The notes under the pieces: model-generated | Told to the model about the DNA's origin: nothing | What the model saw: only the letters and a program-made list of their open reading frames with translations | Databases searched by the model: none | Source: Flavobacterium coralii | Lineage (GTDB): Bacteria; Bacteroidota; Bacteroidia; Flavobacteriales; Flavobacteriaceae | Length of the DNA stretch: 64,000 nucleotides | Reading direction: 5' to 3' | Assembly: GCF_019891545.1 (NCBI RefSeq) | Contig: NZ_JAHDIU010000002.1 | Coordinates: forward strand, 62,001-126,000 | Shown here: one piece after another, positions 17,111 through 25,445 of the stretch | Position numbering within the stretch: the first letter of the stretch is position 1 | Layout: each line of letters starts with the position of its first letter | Made by a program: the position numbers and the translations under genes

Positions 17111-19318
17111 ATGGAAGTGCAACAATTTTATTATGACAATAAAATAGTTAAGAAGTTCCTCTATGCCACAATAGTATTTGGTGTTGTGGGGATGCTTGTA
17201 GGTTTATTGATCGCTTCGATGTATATGTTCCCGAACTTAACCGACGGGATATCTTGGCTAAGTTATGGCAGGCTAAGGCCGCTGCACACAAACGCAGTTA
17301 TTTTTGCCTTTGTGGGTAATGCTATTTTTGCAGGGGTTTACTACTCATTGCAAAGGCTGCTTAAAGCCCGCATGTACAGTAACTTTTTAAGCAATGTAAA
17401 CTTTTGGGGCTGGCAGCTTATTATAGTAGCCGCCGCAATATCGCTGCCGTTAGGCTACACCACATCTAAAGAATATGCCGAGTTGGAATGGCCTATAGAT
17501 ATCGCTATTGCACTGGTTTGGGTAGCATTTGGTATCAACATGATAGGTACAATACTTAAAAGGCGCGAGCGCCACCTGTATGTAGCCATCTGGTTTTACC
17601 TTGCTACATTTGTTACCGTTGCGGTACTGCACATTTTTAACAGCCTTGAACTGCCTGTAAACGGCATGAAGAGCTACTCTGTATATGCAGGTGTGCAGGA
17701 TGCGCTTGTGCAATGGTGGTACGGGCACAATGCCGTGGCATTTTTCCTTACTACGCCATTTTTAGGGCTTATGTATTATTACCTGCCAAAGGCAGCCAAC
17801 AGGCCCGTTTACAGCTACAGGCTGTCAATTATTCACTTCTGGTCTTTAATATTCATCTATATATGGGCAGGCCCGCACCACCTGTTATATTCATCATTGC
17901 CTGACTGGGCACAAAATCTCGGTGTAGTCTTCTCTGTAATGCTTATTGCGCCAAGCTGGGGCGGTATGATAAACGGTTTGCTTACCCTGCGTGGTGCGTG
18001 GGATAAGGTAAGGGTAGATCCTGTACTTAAGTTCTTCGTGGTAGCCGTTACCGGCTATGGTATGGCAACGTTTGAAGGTCCTATGCTTTCGCTTAAAAAC
18101 GTGAACTCTATTGCCCACTTTACTGACTGGATTGTGGCACACGTGCATGTGGGTGCACTGGCATGGAACGGTTTCTTAACCTTTGGTATGATATACTGGC
18201 TGATACCACGCATGACAAAAACCTCACTATACTCTGTTAAACTGGCTAACTTCCATTTCTGGATAGGTACACTGGGTATTATACTATATGCGCTGCCAAT
18301 GTATGTAGCGGGCTTTACACAGGCTTCTATGTGGAAACAGTTTAACCCTGATGGTTCTTTGGTATACGGTAACTTCCTTGAAACAGTAAAGCAGATAATG
18401 CCGATGTACTGGATGAGGGCCATAGGCGGTACGCTGTTCGTGATTGGCTTATTGGTACTGGTGTATAACATCATCATGACGGTAAGGCAGGGGCAACCTA
18501 TAGAAGATGAGCTTGCCGAAGCACCAGCGTTACAAAAAATCTCAAGCCGCAGGCTTAAAGGTGAGAAATTCCACCCGTGGCTGGAAAGGAAACCAATACA
18601 GCTTACCATACTGGCAACAATAGCCATACTTATAGGCGGTATCATTCAGATTGTGCCTACCATTATGGTAAAATCCAACATACCAACCATATCAACAGTA
18701 AAACCCTATACACCGCTGGAACTGGAAGGCCGCGACCTGTATATACGCGAAGGTTGTGTGGGTTGCCACTCTCAAATGATACGTCCTTTCAGGAGCGAGG
18801 TAGAGCGCTATGGTGAGTATTCCAAGTCAGGGGAATATGTATACGACCACCCATTCCTTTGGGGTTCTAAACGAACCGGGCCTGACCTTATGAGGGTAGG
18901 TGGCAAGTACAGCGATAACTGGCACTTTAACCACATGTGGGATCCGCAAAGTACATCGGCAGGTTCTATAATGCCGGGCTATAAATGGCTGTTCGATAAT
19001 AAGAAAATGGATTACAGCCAGATAGAAAAGAAGATGGAAGTAATGGTAAAGCTGGGTGTGCCTTATACAGAGCAGGATATAGCCAATGCACAAAAATCTA
19101 TAGCGGCGCAGTCAGCTAAAATAGAGCAGAACCTGCACACCGACCCTGATTTCGTTAAAAGCTATGAAGAAAGCCGCAAGGCTGCCCAGACAAGAGGCGA
19201 GGAGTTTGTTGCCATGAAGGACAGGGAAATTACAGCCCTTATTGCTTACCTGCAACGCCTGGGTACTGATATCAAAATTAAAAACACCAACAGCGCAACT
19301 GCTGATAACACTAAATAA
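17111..19318 (+). CDS. ccoN: Fused cbb3-type cytochrome c oxidase subunits I and II (CcoN-CcoO)
   Basis: A 735-aa fusion. Residues about 1-480 are subunit I (CcoN) with 12 or more membrane helices and the histidines that bind haem b, haem b3 and CuB (for example LHTNAV early, WYGHNAVAF, GPHHLLYS and HVHVGALAWNG). Residues about 500-735 are subunit II (CcoO), with one membrane helix and a c-type haem site CVGCH (549-553). The enzyme reduces oxygen to water with high affinity and pumps protons. The N-O fusion is common in Bacteroidota. It is the core of the operon ccoS-NO-Q-P-G-H. Confidence 0.95.
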   Translation: MEVQQFYYDNKIVKKFLYATIVFGVVGMLVGLLIASMYMFPNLTDGISWLSYGRLRPLHTNAVIFAFVGNAIFAGVYYSLQRLLKARMYSNFLSNVNFWGWQLIIVAAAISLPLGYTTSKEYAELEWPIDIAIALVWVAFGINMIGTILKRRERHLYVAIWFYLATFVTVAVLHIFNSLELPVNGMKSYSVYAGVQDALVQWWYGHNAVAFFLTTPFLGLMYYYLPKAANRPVYSYRLSIIHFWSLIFIYIWAGPHHLLYSSLPDWAQNLGVVFSVMLIAPSWGGMINGLLTLRGAWDKVRVDPVLKFFVVAVTGYGMATFEGPMLSLKNVNSIAHFTDWIVAHVHVGALAWNGFLTFGMIYWLIPRMTKTSLYSVKLANFHFWIGTLGIILYALPMYVAGFTQASMWKQFNPDGSLVYGNFLETVKQIMPMYWMRAIGGTLFVIGLLVLVYNIIMTVRQGQPIEDELAEAPALQKISSRRLKGEKFHPWLERKPIQLTILATIAILIGGIIQIVPTIMVKSNIPTISTVKPYTPLELEGRDLYIREGCVGCHSQMIRPFRSEVERYGEYSKSGEYVYDHPFLWGSKRTGPDLMRVGGKYSDNWHFNHMWDPQSTSAGSIMPGYKWLFDNKKMDYSQIEKKMEVMVKLGVPYTEQDIANAQKSIAAQSAKIEQNLHTDPDFVKSYEESRKAAQTRGEEFVAMKDREITALIAYLQRLGTDIKIKNTNSATADNTK

Positions 19319-19324
19319 TTAGCC

Positions 19325-19525
19325 ATGCTGAAGTTCGTAAAACATAATATGGAGTCAATCTCAGGAATTGAGATTTACCCGATACTGTCACTGCTGATAT
19401 TCTTCCTGTTTTTTGTGGGGCTGTACACATGGGTTTATACCTACAGGAAAGAAAAGATAAGTGAAATGAGCCAACTGCCTTTTTCTGATGAAGAAGGCAG
19501 TAATAACCAACCGTTTAACAGTTAA
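19325..19525 (+). CDS. ccoQ: cbb3 oxidase small subunit CcoQ
   Basis: A 66-aa protein with a single membrane helix (SLLIFFLFFVGLYTWVYTY) and a charged tail, placed 6 bp after ccoNO and 11 bp before ccoP. Size, single helix and position fit CcoQ, the non-catalytic subunit that stabilises the complex. Sequence alone would not be enough; the context decides. Confidence 0.8.
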   Translation: MLKFVKHNMESISGIEIYPILSLLIFFLFFVGLYTWVYTYRKEKISEMSQLPFSDEEGSNNQPFNS

Positions 19526-19536
19526 CTATCAGAACC

Positions 19537-20493
19537 ATGAAAAAATTAATTCCGGTATATGTAAGGGTACCCGTTTTATTTGCCCTTGTGTTTATGGCAT
19601 TAGAGTATTTTATAGACTCAGGCGACAGGCCGGCCTTCCTTAAATATCCAATGGTTTCGGTATTCCTGTTTGTGTTCCTGTTCCTGCAGATAGCCATAGA
19701 AATAGTTATAAGCGCAATAGATAAAGTTACCTATGCCATGCTTACCGAAGAGCAGAAGCAAAAGCTGGCTGAAGCAGAATCAATAGGTATTAAAGAGAGT
19801 GCCTGGTACAAAAAACTAAAAGGCTTTTTGGGCAAAAGCGCACCTGTTGAAGAGGAAGGTTCTGTTATGCTCGATCATAATTATGATGGTATTAAAGAAC
19901 TTGACAATGTATTGCCGCCGTGGTGGGTGTATCTGTTTTACGGAACGATTTTGTTTGGTATAATTTACCTGGTACGTTTTCATATAGTTGGCGATTATAA
20001 TCAGAAAGAAGAATTTGAGCAGGAAATGGCAGAGGCAAAACTTGCTGTGGAAGAATATAAAAAGACTGCTAAAGATCTGATAGATGCCGAAACGGTAACA
20101 TTACTTACGGATGCAGGCGAACTTGCGCAGGGCAAAACCATATTTGAAGCCAACTGCGCAGCCTGCCACCGTGCAGATGGAGGGGGTGCAATAGGCCCTA
20201 ATCTTACCGACGAATACTGGGTACTTGGTGGTGGCATTAAAAACGTGTTCCACACGATTACAGAGGGTGGCCGCGATGGCAAAGGAATGGTGGCATGGAA
20301 AGGCACACTAAAACCAAGCGAAATTCAGCTTGTGGCGAGTTATGTACTTTCATTGCAGGGAACAAACCCGGTTGATGCTAAAGCACCTGATGGGGATATA
20401 TGGAAAGAGGAAGGCACACCTGCCAAAGAAGGCAATGCTGCCCCGGCAGCACCCGAAAAAACGGAAAAAGGGCCCGATGTAGCCCTTAACTAA
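19537..20493 (+). CDS. ccoP: cbb3 oxidase c-type cytochrome subunit CcoP (single haem)
   Basis: A 318-aa protein with two N-terminal membrane helices, an amphipathic linker, then the conserved segment ELDNVLPPWWVYLFYGT starting a third helix (CcoP N-terminal domain). Only one CxxCH haem site is present (C207-A-A-C210-H211), followed by GGGAIGPNL. Proteobacterial CcoP usually has two haems. It carries electrons from soluble or membrane cytochromes to subunit I. The C-terminus is Ala/Pro/Glu-rich and probably disordered. Confidence 0.92.
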   Translation: MKKLIPVYVRVPVLFALVFMALEYFIDSGDRPAFLKYPMVSVFLFVFLFLQIAIEIVISAIDKVTYAMLTEEQKQKLAEAESIGIKESAWYKKLKGFLGKSAPVEEEGSVMLDHNYDGIKELDNVLPPWWVYLFYGTILFGIIYLVRFHIVGDYNQKEEFEQEMAEAKLAVEEYKKTAKDLIDAETVTLLTDAGELAQGKTIFEANCAACHRADGGGAIGPNLTDEYWVLGGGIKNVFHTITEGGRDGKGMVAWKGTLKPSEIQLVASYVLSLQGTNPVDAKAPDGDIWKEEGTPAKEGNAAPAAPEKTEKGPDVALN

Positions 20494-20505
20494 AAATGAT
20501 TTAAA

Positions 20506-21924
20506 ATGTCAGTACAATTGGATGAAGACTTTCGTGACCGCATTGCAACGATAGATGATGAAGGGAAACGGTCGTGGATATATCCTAAAAAGCCATCAGG
20601 AAGGCTGTATAATTACAGGAAAGTTGTCAGCTATTTCCTGTTAGCCTTTCTGGTATTAGCCCCTTTCATTAAAATAAACGGCAACCAGTTCCTCATGTTT
20701 AACGTGCTGGAACGCAGGTTCAACATATTTGGCTTTCCGTTCTGGCCACAGGATTTTCACCTGTTTGTTATCTCAATGATAATAGGGGTGGTATTCGTGG
20801 CGCTTTTTACAGTTGCATTCGGACGCCTTTTTTGTGGTTGGGTTTGTCCGCAAACTATTTTCCTGGAAATGGTTTTCCGGAGGATAGAGTATTGGATAGA
20901 CGGCGACAGAAATGCCCAGATAAAACTTGCCAAAATGGAGTGGAATGCCGGGAAGATTAAAAAAAGGGTTTTGAAGTGGAGCATCTTCTTTATCATATCA
21001 TTTGCTATAGCCAATGTTTTCCTTGCTTACCTTGTGGGCAGCGACAGGGTTATCCAAATGATGGAAGACGGCCCTGCAAATCATCTGGGTAATTTTATTG
21101 CACTGCTCATTTTTACAGCAGTATTCTACTTTGTGTTTGCTTGGTTCAGGGAGCAAGTGTGCATTATAGCATGCCCATACGGCAGGCTGCAGGGCGTTTT
21201 GCTAGATAACAAATCGATTATAGTAGCCTATGACCATGTTAGGGGCGAAGGGGAAAGCGGCAGGGGCAAGGTTATTAAAAATGAAGACCGAAAGGCTGCC
21301 GGTAAAGGCGATTGTATAGATTGTAAGCTTTGTGTGGCTGTTTGCCCCACCGGCATCGATATAAGGAACGGTACCCAGCTTGAATGTACCAACTGTACCG
21401 CCTGTATAGACGAGTGCAATTCGGTAATGGAAAAAGTAGGGCTGCCTAAAAACCTTATCCGCTATGCCAGCGAAGATGAAATTACCAAAAAAGAAAAATT
21501 TGTTTTTACGGCAAGAATGAAGGGGTATGTTGCCGTGCTTGCCATATTACTGAGTGTGTTTACAGGTATGTTGTTTTTGCGTAATGATGTAGAGGCTTCG
21601 GTGCTGAGGTTGCCCGGGCAGCTTTACCAGCACAAAGGCGAAAATATCAGTAATGTGTTTACTTACAAAATTGTAAATAAAACAACAAAGGAATTTGATA
21701 ATGTCCACTTTAAGCTTGTAAAGCCACAGGGTACTGTAAAACTTGTAGGTAATGCAACATTTAAGGTACCTAAAGAAGGTATGGCGCAGGGCACCATGTT
21801 TATAGAGATTAATCCTGCGTTTTTGAAAGGCGATAAAACCAAAATTACGCTTGAAGTGTATGACGGCGAGCGCCTGATTGAAACAGAGACCACCAATTTT
21901 TTAGGCCCCCGCACATTTAACTAA
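20506..21924 (+). CDS. ccoG: CcoG (RdxA/FixG) iron-sulphur protein, cbb3 assembly
   Basis: A 472-aa membrane protein of the CcoG family, which reduces copper for delivery to cbb3 oxidase. Cysteine motifs are FCGWVCPQTIF, CIIACPYGR, and two 4Fe-4S ferredoxin clusters in CIDCKLCVAVCPTGID and CTNCTACIDECN. Several membrane helices are seen between residues 35 and 230 and one near 345; the last 110 residues form an Ig-like FixG C-terminal domain. It lies 12 bp after ccoP and 13 bp before ccoH. Confidence 0.93.
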   Translation: MSVQLDEDFRDRIATIDDEGKRSWIYPKKPSGRLYNYRKVVSYFLLAFLVLAPFIKINGNQFLMFNVLERRFNIFGFPFWPQDFHLFVISMIIGVVFVALFTVAFGRLFCGWVCPQTIFLEMVFRRIEYWIDGDRNAQIKLAKMEWNAGKIKKRVLKWSIFFIISFAIANVFLAYLVGSDRVIQMMEDGPANHLGNFIALLIFTAVFYFVFAWFREQVCIIACPYGRLQGVLLDNKSIIVAYDHVRGEGESGRGKVIKNEDRKAAGKGDCIDCKLCVAVCPTGIDIRNGTQLECTNCTACIDECNSVMEKVGLPKNLIRYASEDEITKKEKFVFTARMKGYVAVLAILLSVFTGMLFLRNDVEASVLRLPGQLYQHKGENISNVFTYKIVNKTTKEFDNVHFKLVKPQGTVKLVGNATFKVPKEGMAQGTMFIEINPAFLKGDKTKITLEVYDGERLIETETTNFLGPRTFN

Positions 21925-21937
21925 AACAAATAACATC

Positions 21938-22393
21938 ATGAAAATCAAAATAAACTGGGGAACAGGTATAGTATTAGCCTTCATCTTTTTTATGGGGTTT
22001 ATACTCTTCTTTGTCATAAAAGTACAGTCAGACAGCAGTTATGACAACGAATTGGTGGTGGAAGATTATTACAAGCAGGAGCGTGTACTCCAGAAAAAAC
22101 TCGACAGTGAGCAAAACGCAGCATCACTTACACAGAAGGTGGTAATAGATCAAGACGACTCATCAGTAAAAATCATATTCCCTCAAAACTTTGAAGCATC
22201 AAAAATAACAGGCAAAGTGTCCCTTTACAGGCCGTCTAACCAAAAGCTGGATTTTGAATTACCCATTTCAGTATCCATGCCTTATCTGCTCATACCTAAA
22301 AGTGATTTGGCAGGCGGCCGTTGGGACATTACTGTCGACTGGCAGTACAACGGTAAAGATTACCGCAATAATGCCATGCTTACCATAGACTGA
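21938..22393 (+). CDS. ccoH: FixH/CcoH family protein
   Basis: A 151-aa protein with one N-terminal membrane helix (TGIVLAFIFFMGFILFFVI) and a periplasmic beta domain, with the conserved segments DNELVVEDYYKQE near residue 45 and GGRWDITVDWQYNGKDY near the end. CcoH/FixH is needed for stable assembly of cbb3 oxidase. Position after ccoG supports the call. Confidence 0.85.
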   Translation: MKIKINWGTGIVLAFIFFMGFILFFVIKVQSDSSYDNELVVEDYYKQERVLQKKLDSEQNAASLTQKVVIDQDDSSVKIIFPQNFEASKITGKVSLYRPSNQKLDFELPISVSMPYLLIPKSDLAGGRWDITVDWQYNGKDYRNNAMLTID

Positions 22394-22422
22394 TTTAAGT
22401 TACTGCTGAAACAGTAGAAAAT

Positions 22423-23136
22423 ATGCTTTACTCTGCACTGATATTAGGTTTGCTTTCCAGCCTGCACTGTATAGGCATGTGCGGGCCAATAGCTATGATG
22501 CTGCCCGTTGACCGGAATAATCCTGCCAAAAAAGCTGCGCAAGTATTACTTTACCACGTTGGCAGGCTCACTGCATATTGCGCTTTGGGGCTTGTGTTCG
22601 GAATGCTTGGCAAAGGTTTATACCTGGCAGGCATACAGCAACAGCTATCAATTTTGGCAGGCCTGTTAATGATTCTGATAGTACTTATACCGGAAAAGGT
22701 ATTTGTCCGGTATAATTTCAGCAGGCCGGTGTACAGGCTTATTCGCATTGTAAAAAGCCGCCTTGGGCAACAGTTTGGCAAAAAAAGCAATAAGGCGCTA
22801 TACCTTGCCGGGCTCTTTAATGGGTTTTTGCCCTGCGGTCTTGTTTATGCCGCCTTGTTTGGTGCAATAGCCATGCAAAACACAGCGTTTGGTGTAGCCT
22901 ATATGTTTTTATACGGAGCAGGTACCATACCCATGATGAGTGCCGTGGTATATGCATCAGGCATGCTCTCTAACCCTTTGCGAAGTAACCTTTATAAAGT
23001 GGTGCCTTATGTAACTGTATTGGTTGGCATGCTGTTTATTATGAGAGGGCTGGGTTTGGGCATACCGTTTATCTCTCCGGCAGAGAACAGCCTTTTTGTA
23101 CAAAGCAATCCCGACTGTATTGTTGGGCATCCATAA
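22423..23136 (+). CDS. Sulfite exporter TauE/SafE-family (UreH-like) membrane protein
   Basis: A 237-aa protein with six hydrophobic segments and the N-terminal motif SSLHCIGMCGPIAM, which carries a Cys pair typical of the UreH/TauE-like proteins found at the end of cbb3 clusters. A second conserved block is NGFLPCGLVYAAL. Relatives are suspected to move copper or other metals for oxidase maturation, but this is not proven for this protein. It is the last gene of the operon, 29 bp after ccoH, and is followed by a strong terminator. Confidence 0.8.
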   Translation: MLYSALILGLLSSLHCIGMCGPIAMMLPVDRNNPAKKAAQVLLYHVGRLTAYCALGLVFGMLGKGLYLAGIQQQLSILAGLLMILIVLIPEKVFVRYNFSRPVYRLIRIVKSRLGQQFGKKSNKALYLAGLFNGFLPCGLVYAALFGAIAMQNTAFGVAYMFLYGAGTIPMMSAVVYASGMLSNPLRSNLYKVVPYVTVLVGMLFIMRGLGLGIPFISPAENSLFVQSNPDCIVGHP

Positions 23137-23154
23137 CTAACCCTTATTAACTGC

Positions 23155-23182
23155 AAGAGCGGCTTTATGCCGCTCTTTTTAT
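23155..23182 (+). terminator. Terminator of the cco operon
   Basis: The stem AAGAGCGGC (23155-23163) pairs with GCCGCTCTT (23169-23177) around TTTAT, followed by a T tract. Confidence 0.85.
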
Positions 23183-23206
23183 TTTGAGTGTTTGATTATG
23201 TTATTG

Positions 23207-24571
23207 CTATATGGTCATAGAGAATAGCTTTGTGTCGGGCGCTTTGCGCTTTAACCTCAGGTCGAAAGCCATGCAGATATTCCTCACAAATGCTTTTCCT
23301 TTTTCGGTTACGGTAAGGCTGTAAGCGGTGATTTCTATAAGGCCGTCCTGCTCCATTTCAGTAAGGCTTTCCAGCACTTCGGGCAATTCATTAAAAAAAG
23401 TATTTTCTGCTTTCCATGATGTGGTAAAACAGCACATAAGGTTAAGTATGTGCCTTCGGATAATAAGGTCTTCATCCGTTAGCAGGTGCCCCCTGAATAC
23501 GGGTAACTCATTTTCTTCAAGCCTGCGGTAGTAGTCTTCCAGGTTCTTTTCATTTTGCGCAAAGCTGTACCAGCTATCGCTTATAGAAGAAACCCCGAGC
23601 CCGATCATCAGTTGTGTTTTAGAAGCGCTGTACCCCATAAAATTGCGATGCAGTGTGCCGTTAGTAAAAGTTTTATACATACTGTCTGATGGCAGCGCGA
23701 AATGATCCATACCAATTTCATAATAGCCTTTTTTGGCTAAAAGTTTTTTCCCTACTTCATAAAGCATTCTTTTCTCCTCGTCTTTTGGCAGGTTGCCTTC
23801 ATCAAAACCACGTTGCCCATTGCCTTTTATCCAGGGCACATGCGCATAGCTGTAAAACGATATACGGTCGGGGTTCAGTGATTTGGTTTTTTCTATAGTA
23901 TCGGTAACGTTTGCCACTGTTTGGAAAGGCAGCCCGAAAACAAGGTCATGGCTTATAGACGTGTACCCAATTTCTTTAGCCCAAAAGGTCATTTTTGCCA
24001 CATTATGGAAAGGCTGTATGCGGTTTATGGCTATCTGCACTTTCTCATTATAATCCTGCACGCCAAAGCTAACCCTTCGGAAGCCCAGATCATATAGCTT
24101 TTGCAGGTGCGCGCGGGTAGTATTGTTAGGATGCCCTTCAAAACTGAATTCACAATCGGGTGCTTTATCTGCCAGTGCAAATATGCCTTTAATCAGTTTT
24201 TCAAGATTATCAGCACTAAAGAAAGTCGGAGTTCCTCCGCCAAGGTGCAGCTCTTTTATGCGTGGCCTGCCGTTTAGCAGTCCGCAATATAGTGCCCATT
24301 CTTTAAGTATAGCGTTAATATAGGGTTCTTCTACCTCATGTCGCCTTGTTATGCGCTTATTACAGCCGCAAAAGGTACACATGCTTTCGCAGAAGGGCAG
24401 GTGTATATACAGGCTTATGCCCTCGGTATCGTTACTTTCAGTATATGCCCTTTGCAGGGTTTCTATCCAGCCTGATACAGTAAAAAATCCTTCTTCCCAA
24501 TAGGGTACGGTCGGATAGCTGGTGTAGCGCGGGCCCGGAACATTATATTTTTGTACTATAGAATTTTTCAT
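23207..24571 (-). CDS. hemN: Oxygen-independent coproporphyrinogen III oxidase
   Basis: A 454-aa radical SAM enzyme that decarboxylates coproporphyrinogen III to protoporphyrinogen IX without oxygen, in haem synthesis. The cluster motif is C61-x3-C65-x2-C68 followed by Cys70 (CESMCTFCGC), as in true HemN. SAM-binding GGGTPTF and FEGHPN follow, then the C-terminal HemN domain with RRHILNLMCCF. ATG 24571 is chosen: an upstream ATG at 24664 would place the Fnr-like box and -7 element inside the gene. Control by the Fnr-like box agrees with a role under low oxygen, supplying haem to cbb3 oxidase. Confidence 0.94.
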   Translation of the reverse strand: MKNSIVQKYNVPGPRYTSYPTVPYWEEGFFTVSGWIETLQRAYTESNDTEGISLYIHLPFCESMCTFCGCNKRITRRHEVEEPYINAILKEWALYCGLLNGRPRIKELHLGGGTPTFFSADNLEKLIKGIFALADKAPDCEFSFEGHPNNTTRAHLQKLYDLGFRRVSFGVQDYNEKVQIAINRIQPFHNVAKMTFWAKEIGYTSISHDLVFGLPFQTVANVTDTIEKTKSLNPDRISFYSYAHVPWIKGNGQRGFDEGNLPKDEEKRMLYEVGKKLLAKKGYYEIGMDHFALPSDSMYKTFTNGTLHRNFMGYSASKTQLMIGLGVSSISDSWYSFAQNEKNLEDYYRRLEENELPVFRGHLLTDEDLIIRRHILNLMCCFTTSWKAENTFFNELPEVLESLTEMEQDGLIEITAYSLTVTEKGKAFVRNICMAFDLRLKRKAPDTKLFSMTI

Positions 24572-24592
24572 GACAACATTATTTCCAAAATC

Positions 24593-24636
24593 CAAAATTA
24601 GTATGGGTACATCGGTAAAAAAATGATAAATATCAT
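24593..24636 (-). promoter_or_regulatory. Fnr-like box and -7 element of hemN
   Basis: On the minus strand the -7 element TAATTTTG (24600-24593) fits TAnnTTTG exactly. The box ATGAT-AAAT-ATCAT (24623-24636, centre 24629.5, with perfectly complementary 5-bp arms) lies 36.5 bp from its last G, the same geometry as at ccoI and ccoS. Confidence 0.8.
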
Positions 24637-24700
24637 GTACAATTTTATTACATAAAAACAGCACATTTTAGTATATTAGCGACTCATCTTTTTTTATATC

Positions 24701-25093
24701 ATGAAAAAAATTATATGCCTTATAGTAGCTGTAATAGCTTTGGTTTCGTGCCAGGCGCAACAAAAAGAACAAAGTGTAATGCTTGTAAAACCTACTGTTT
24801 TTTCGGAGAAAATGGCTGAGCATAAGGGGCAGTTGGTAGATGTGCGCACGCCTACGGAATACAAGCAGGGATATATTAAAGATGCAGTGAATATCCACCT
24901 TTATGATAAAGACTTTGAGCAGCGTATAGAGCAGCTTGATAAAACCAAGCCTCTTTATGTATATTGCAAGGCAGGTGGCAGGAGTGCCGAAGCTGTGGCT
25001 ATCATGAAAGAAAAAGGCTTTACAAGTATTATAGAACTTGACGGCGGTATGGATGCCTGGACCGAAGCTAAAAAACCTGTAGTAAAGCAGTAA
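24701..25093 (+). CDS. Rhodanese-like lipoprotein
   Basis: A 130-aa protein with a lipoprotein signal (MKKIICLIVAVIALVSCQ, lipid-modified Cys at about residue 17) and a single rhodanese domain. The active-site loop is YCKAGGRS with the catalytic Cys, preceded by LVDVRTPTEY, the usual first motif. It would act as a sulphurtransferase or redox-type protein in the periplasm. It is divergent from hemN; the Fnr-like box lies between the two, but no -7 element fits the same spacing on this side. Confidence 0.85.
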   Translation: MKKIICLIVAVIALVSCQAQQKEQSVMLVKPTVFSEKMAEHKGQLVDVRTPTEYKQGYIKDAVNIHLYDKDFEQRIEQLDKTKPLYVYCKAGGRSAEAVAIMKEKGFTSIIELDGGMDAWTEAKKPVVKQ

Positions 25094-25100
25094 TACATAA

Positions 25101-25138
25101 ATACCATAACTTAATCATGGAGAATTAAGTTATGGTAT
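25101..25138. terminator. Hairpin between rhodanese and GNAT genes
   Basis: A 15-bp perfect stem, ATACCATAACTTAAT (25101-25115) with its reverse complement at 25124-25138, around an 8-nt loop. It lies between convergent genes, so it probably ends both transcripts, although the following T run is short. Confidence 0.7.
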
Positions 25139-25167
25139 ACTTTTAATCAGGTATTTAAAGGCTGCCG

Positions 25168-25443
25168 TTAAGCAAGCACATCCCTTATTTCTTCCTTACG
25201 TTCAAACATTTTTTTAGCGAAAGGGCACAGCGGAATTATTTTCACATTTTTCTCTCGTGCAAAGGCTACTGCCTTGTCCAGCAACTTCATGCCGACACCC
25301 TTAAACTCAGGGTTACCTTCGGTATGGTCTATAATAAATTTATCGTCACCCGCCCAGGTATATGTCATAAGGCCTGCTTCTGTATCACCCTCAGTAGCTT
25401 TAAAATGCCCTTTTTTACCGTCGTCAAAATTTTCAATATTCAT
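25168..25443 (-). CDS. Small GNAT-like N-acetyltransferase (YidJ/Gcn5-related)
   Basis: A 91-aa protein of the short GNAT-like family, with AGLMTYTW in the core strand, a shortened acetyl-CoA loop in the stretch HTEGNPEFKGVGMKLLDKA, and the family ending IPLCPFAKKMFER. It should transfer an acetyl group, but the acceptor is unknown. It starts 2 bp after the pirin stop, so it is co-transcribed with it. Confidence 0.8.
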   Translation of the reverse strand: MNIENFDDGKKGHFKATEGDTEAGLMTYTWAGDDKFIIDHTEGNPEFKGVGMKLLDKAVAFAREKNVKIIPLCPFAKKMFERKEEIRDVLA

Positions 25444-25445
25444 AC

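Noticed and set aside
18055-18645. 196-codon open frame on the minus strand inside ccoNO
   Set aside because: It lies fully within a well-supported gene and has no recognisable domain; it is a shadow frame.
24572-24664. Longer hemN start at an upstream ATG (adds 31 residues)
   Set aside because: The added part is not of the HemN family and would contain the -7 element and the Fnr-like box; ATG 24571 gives the normal start.
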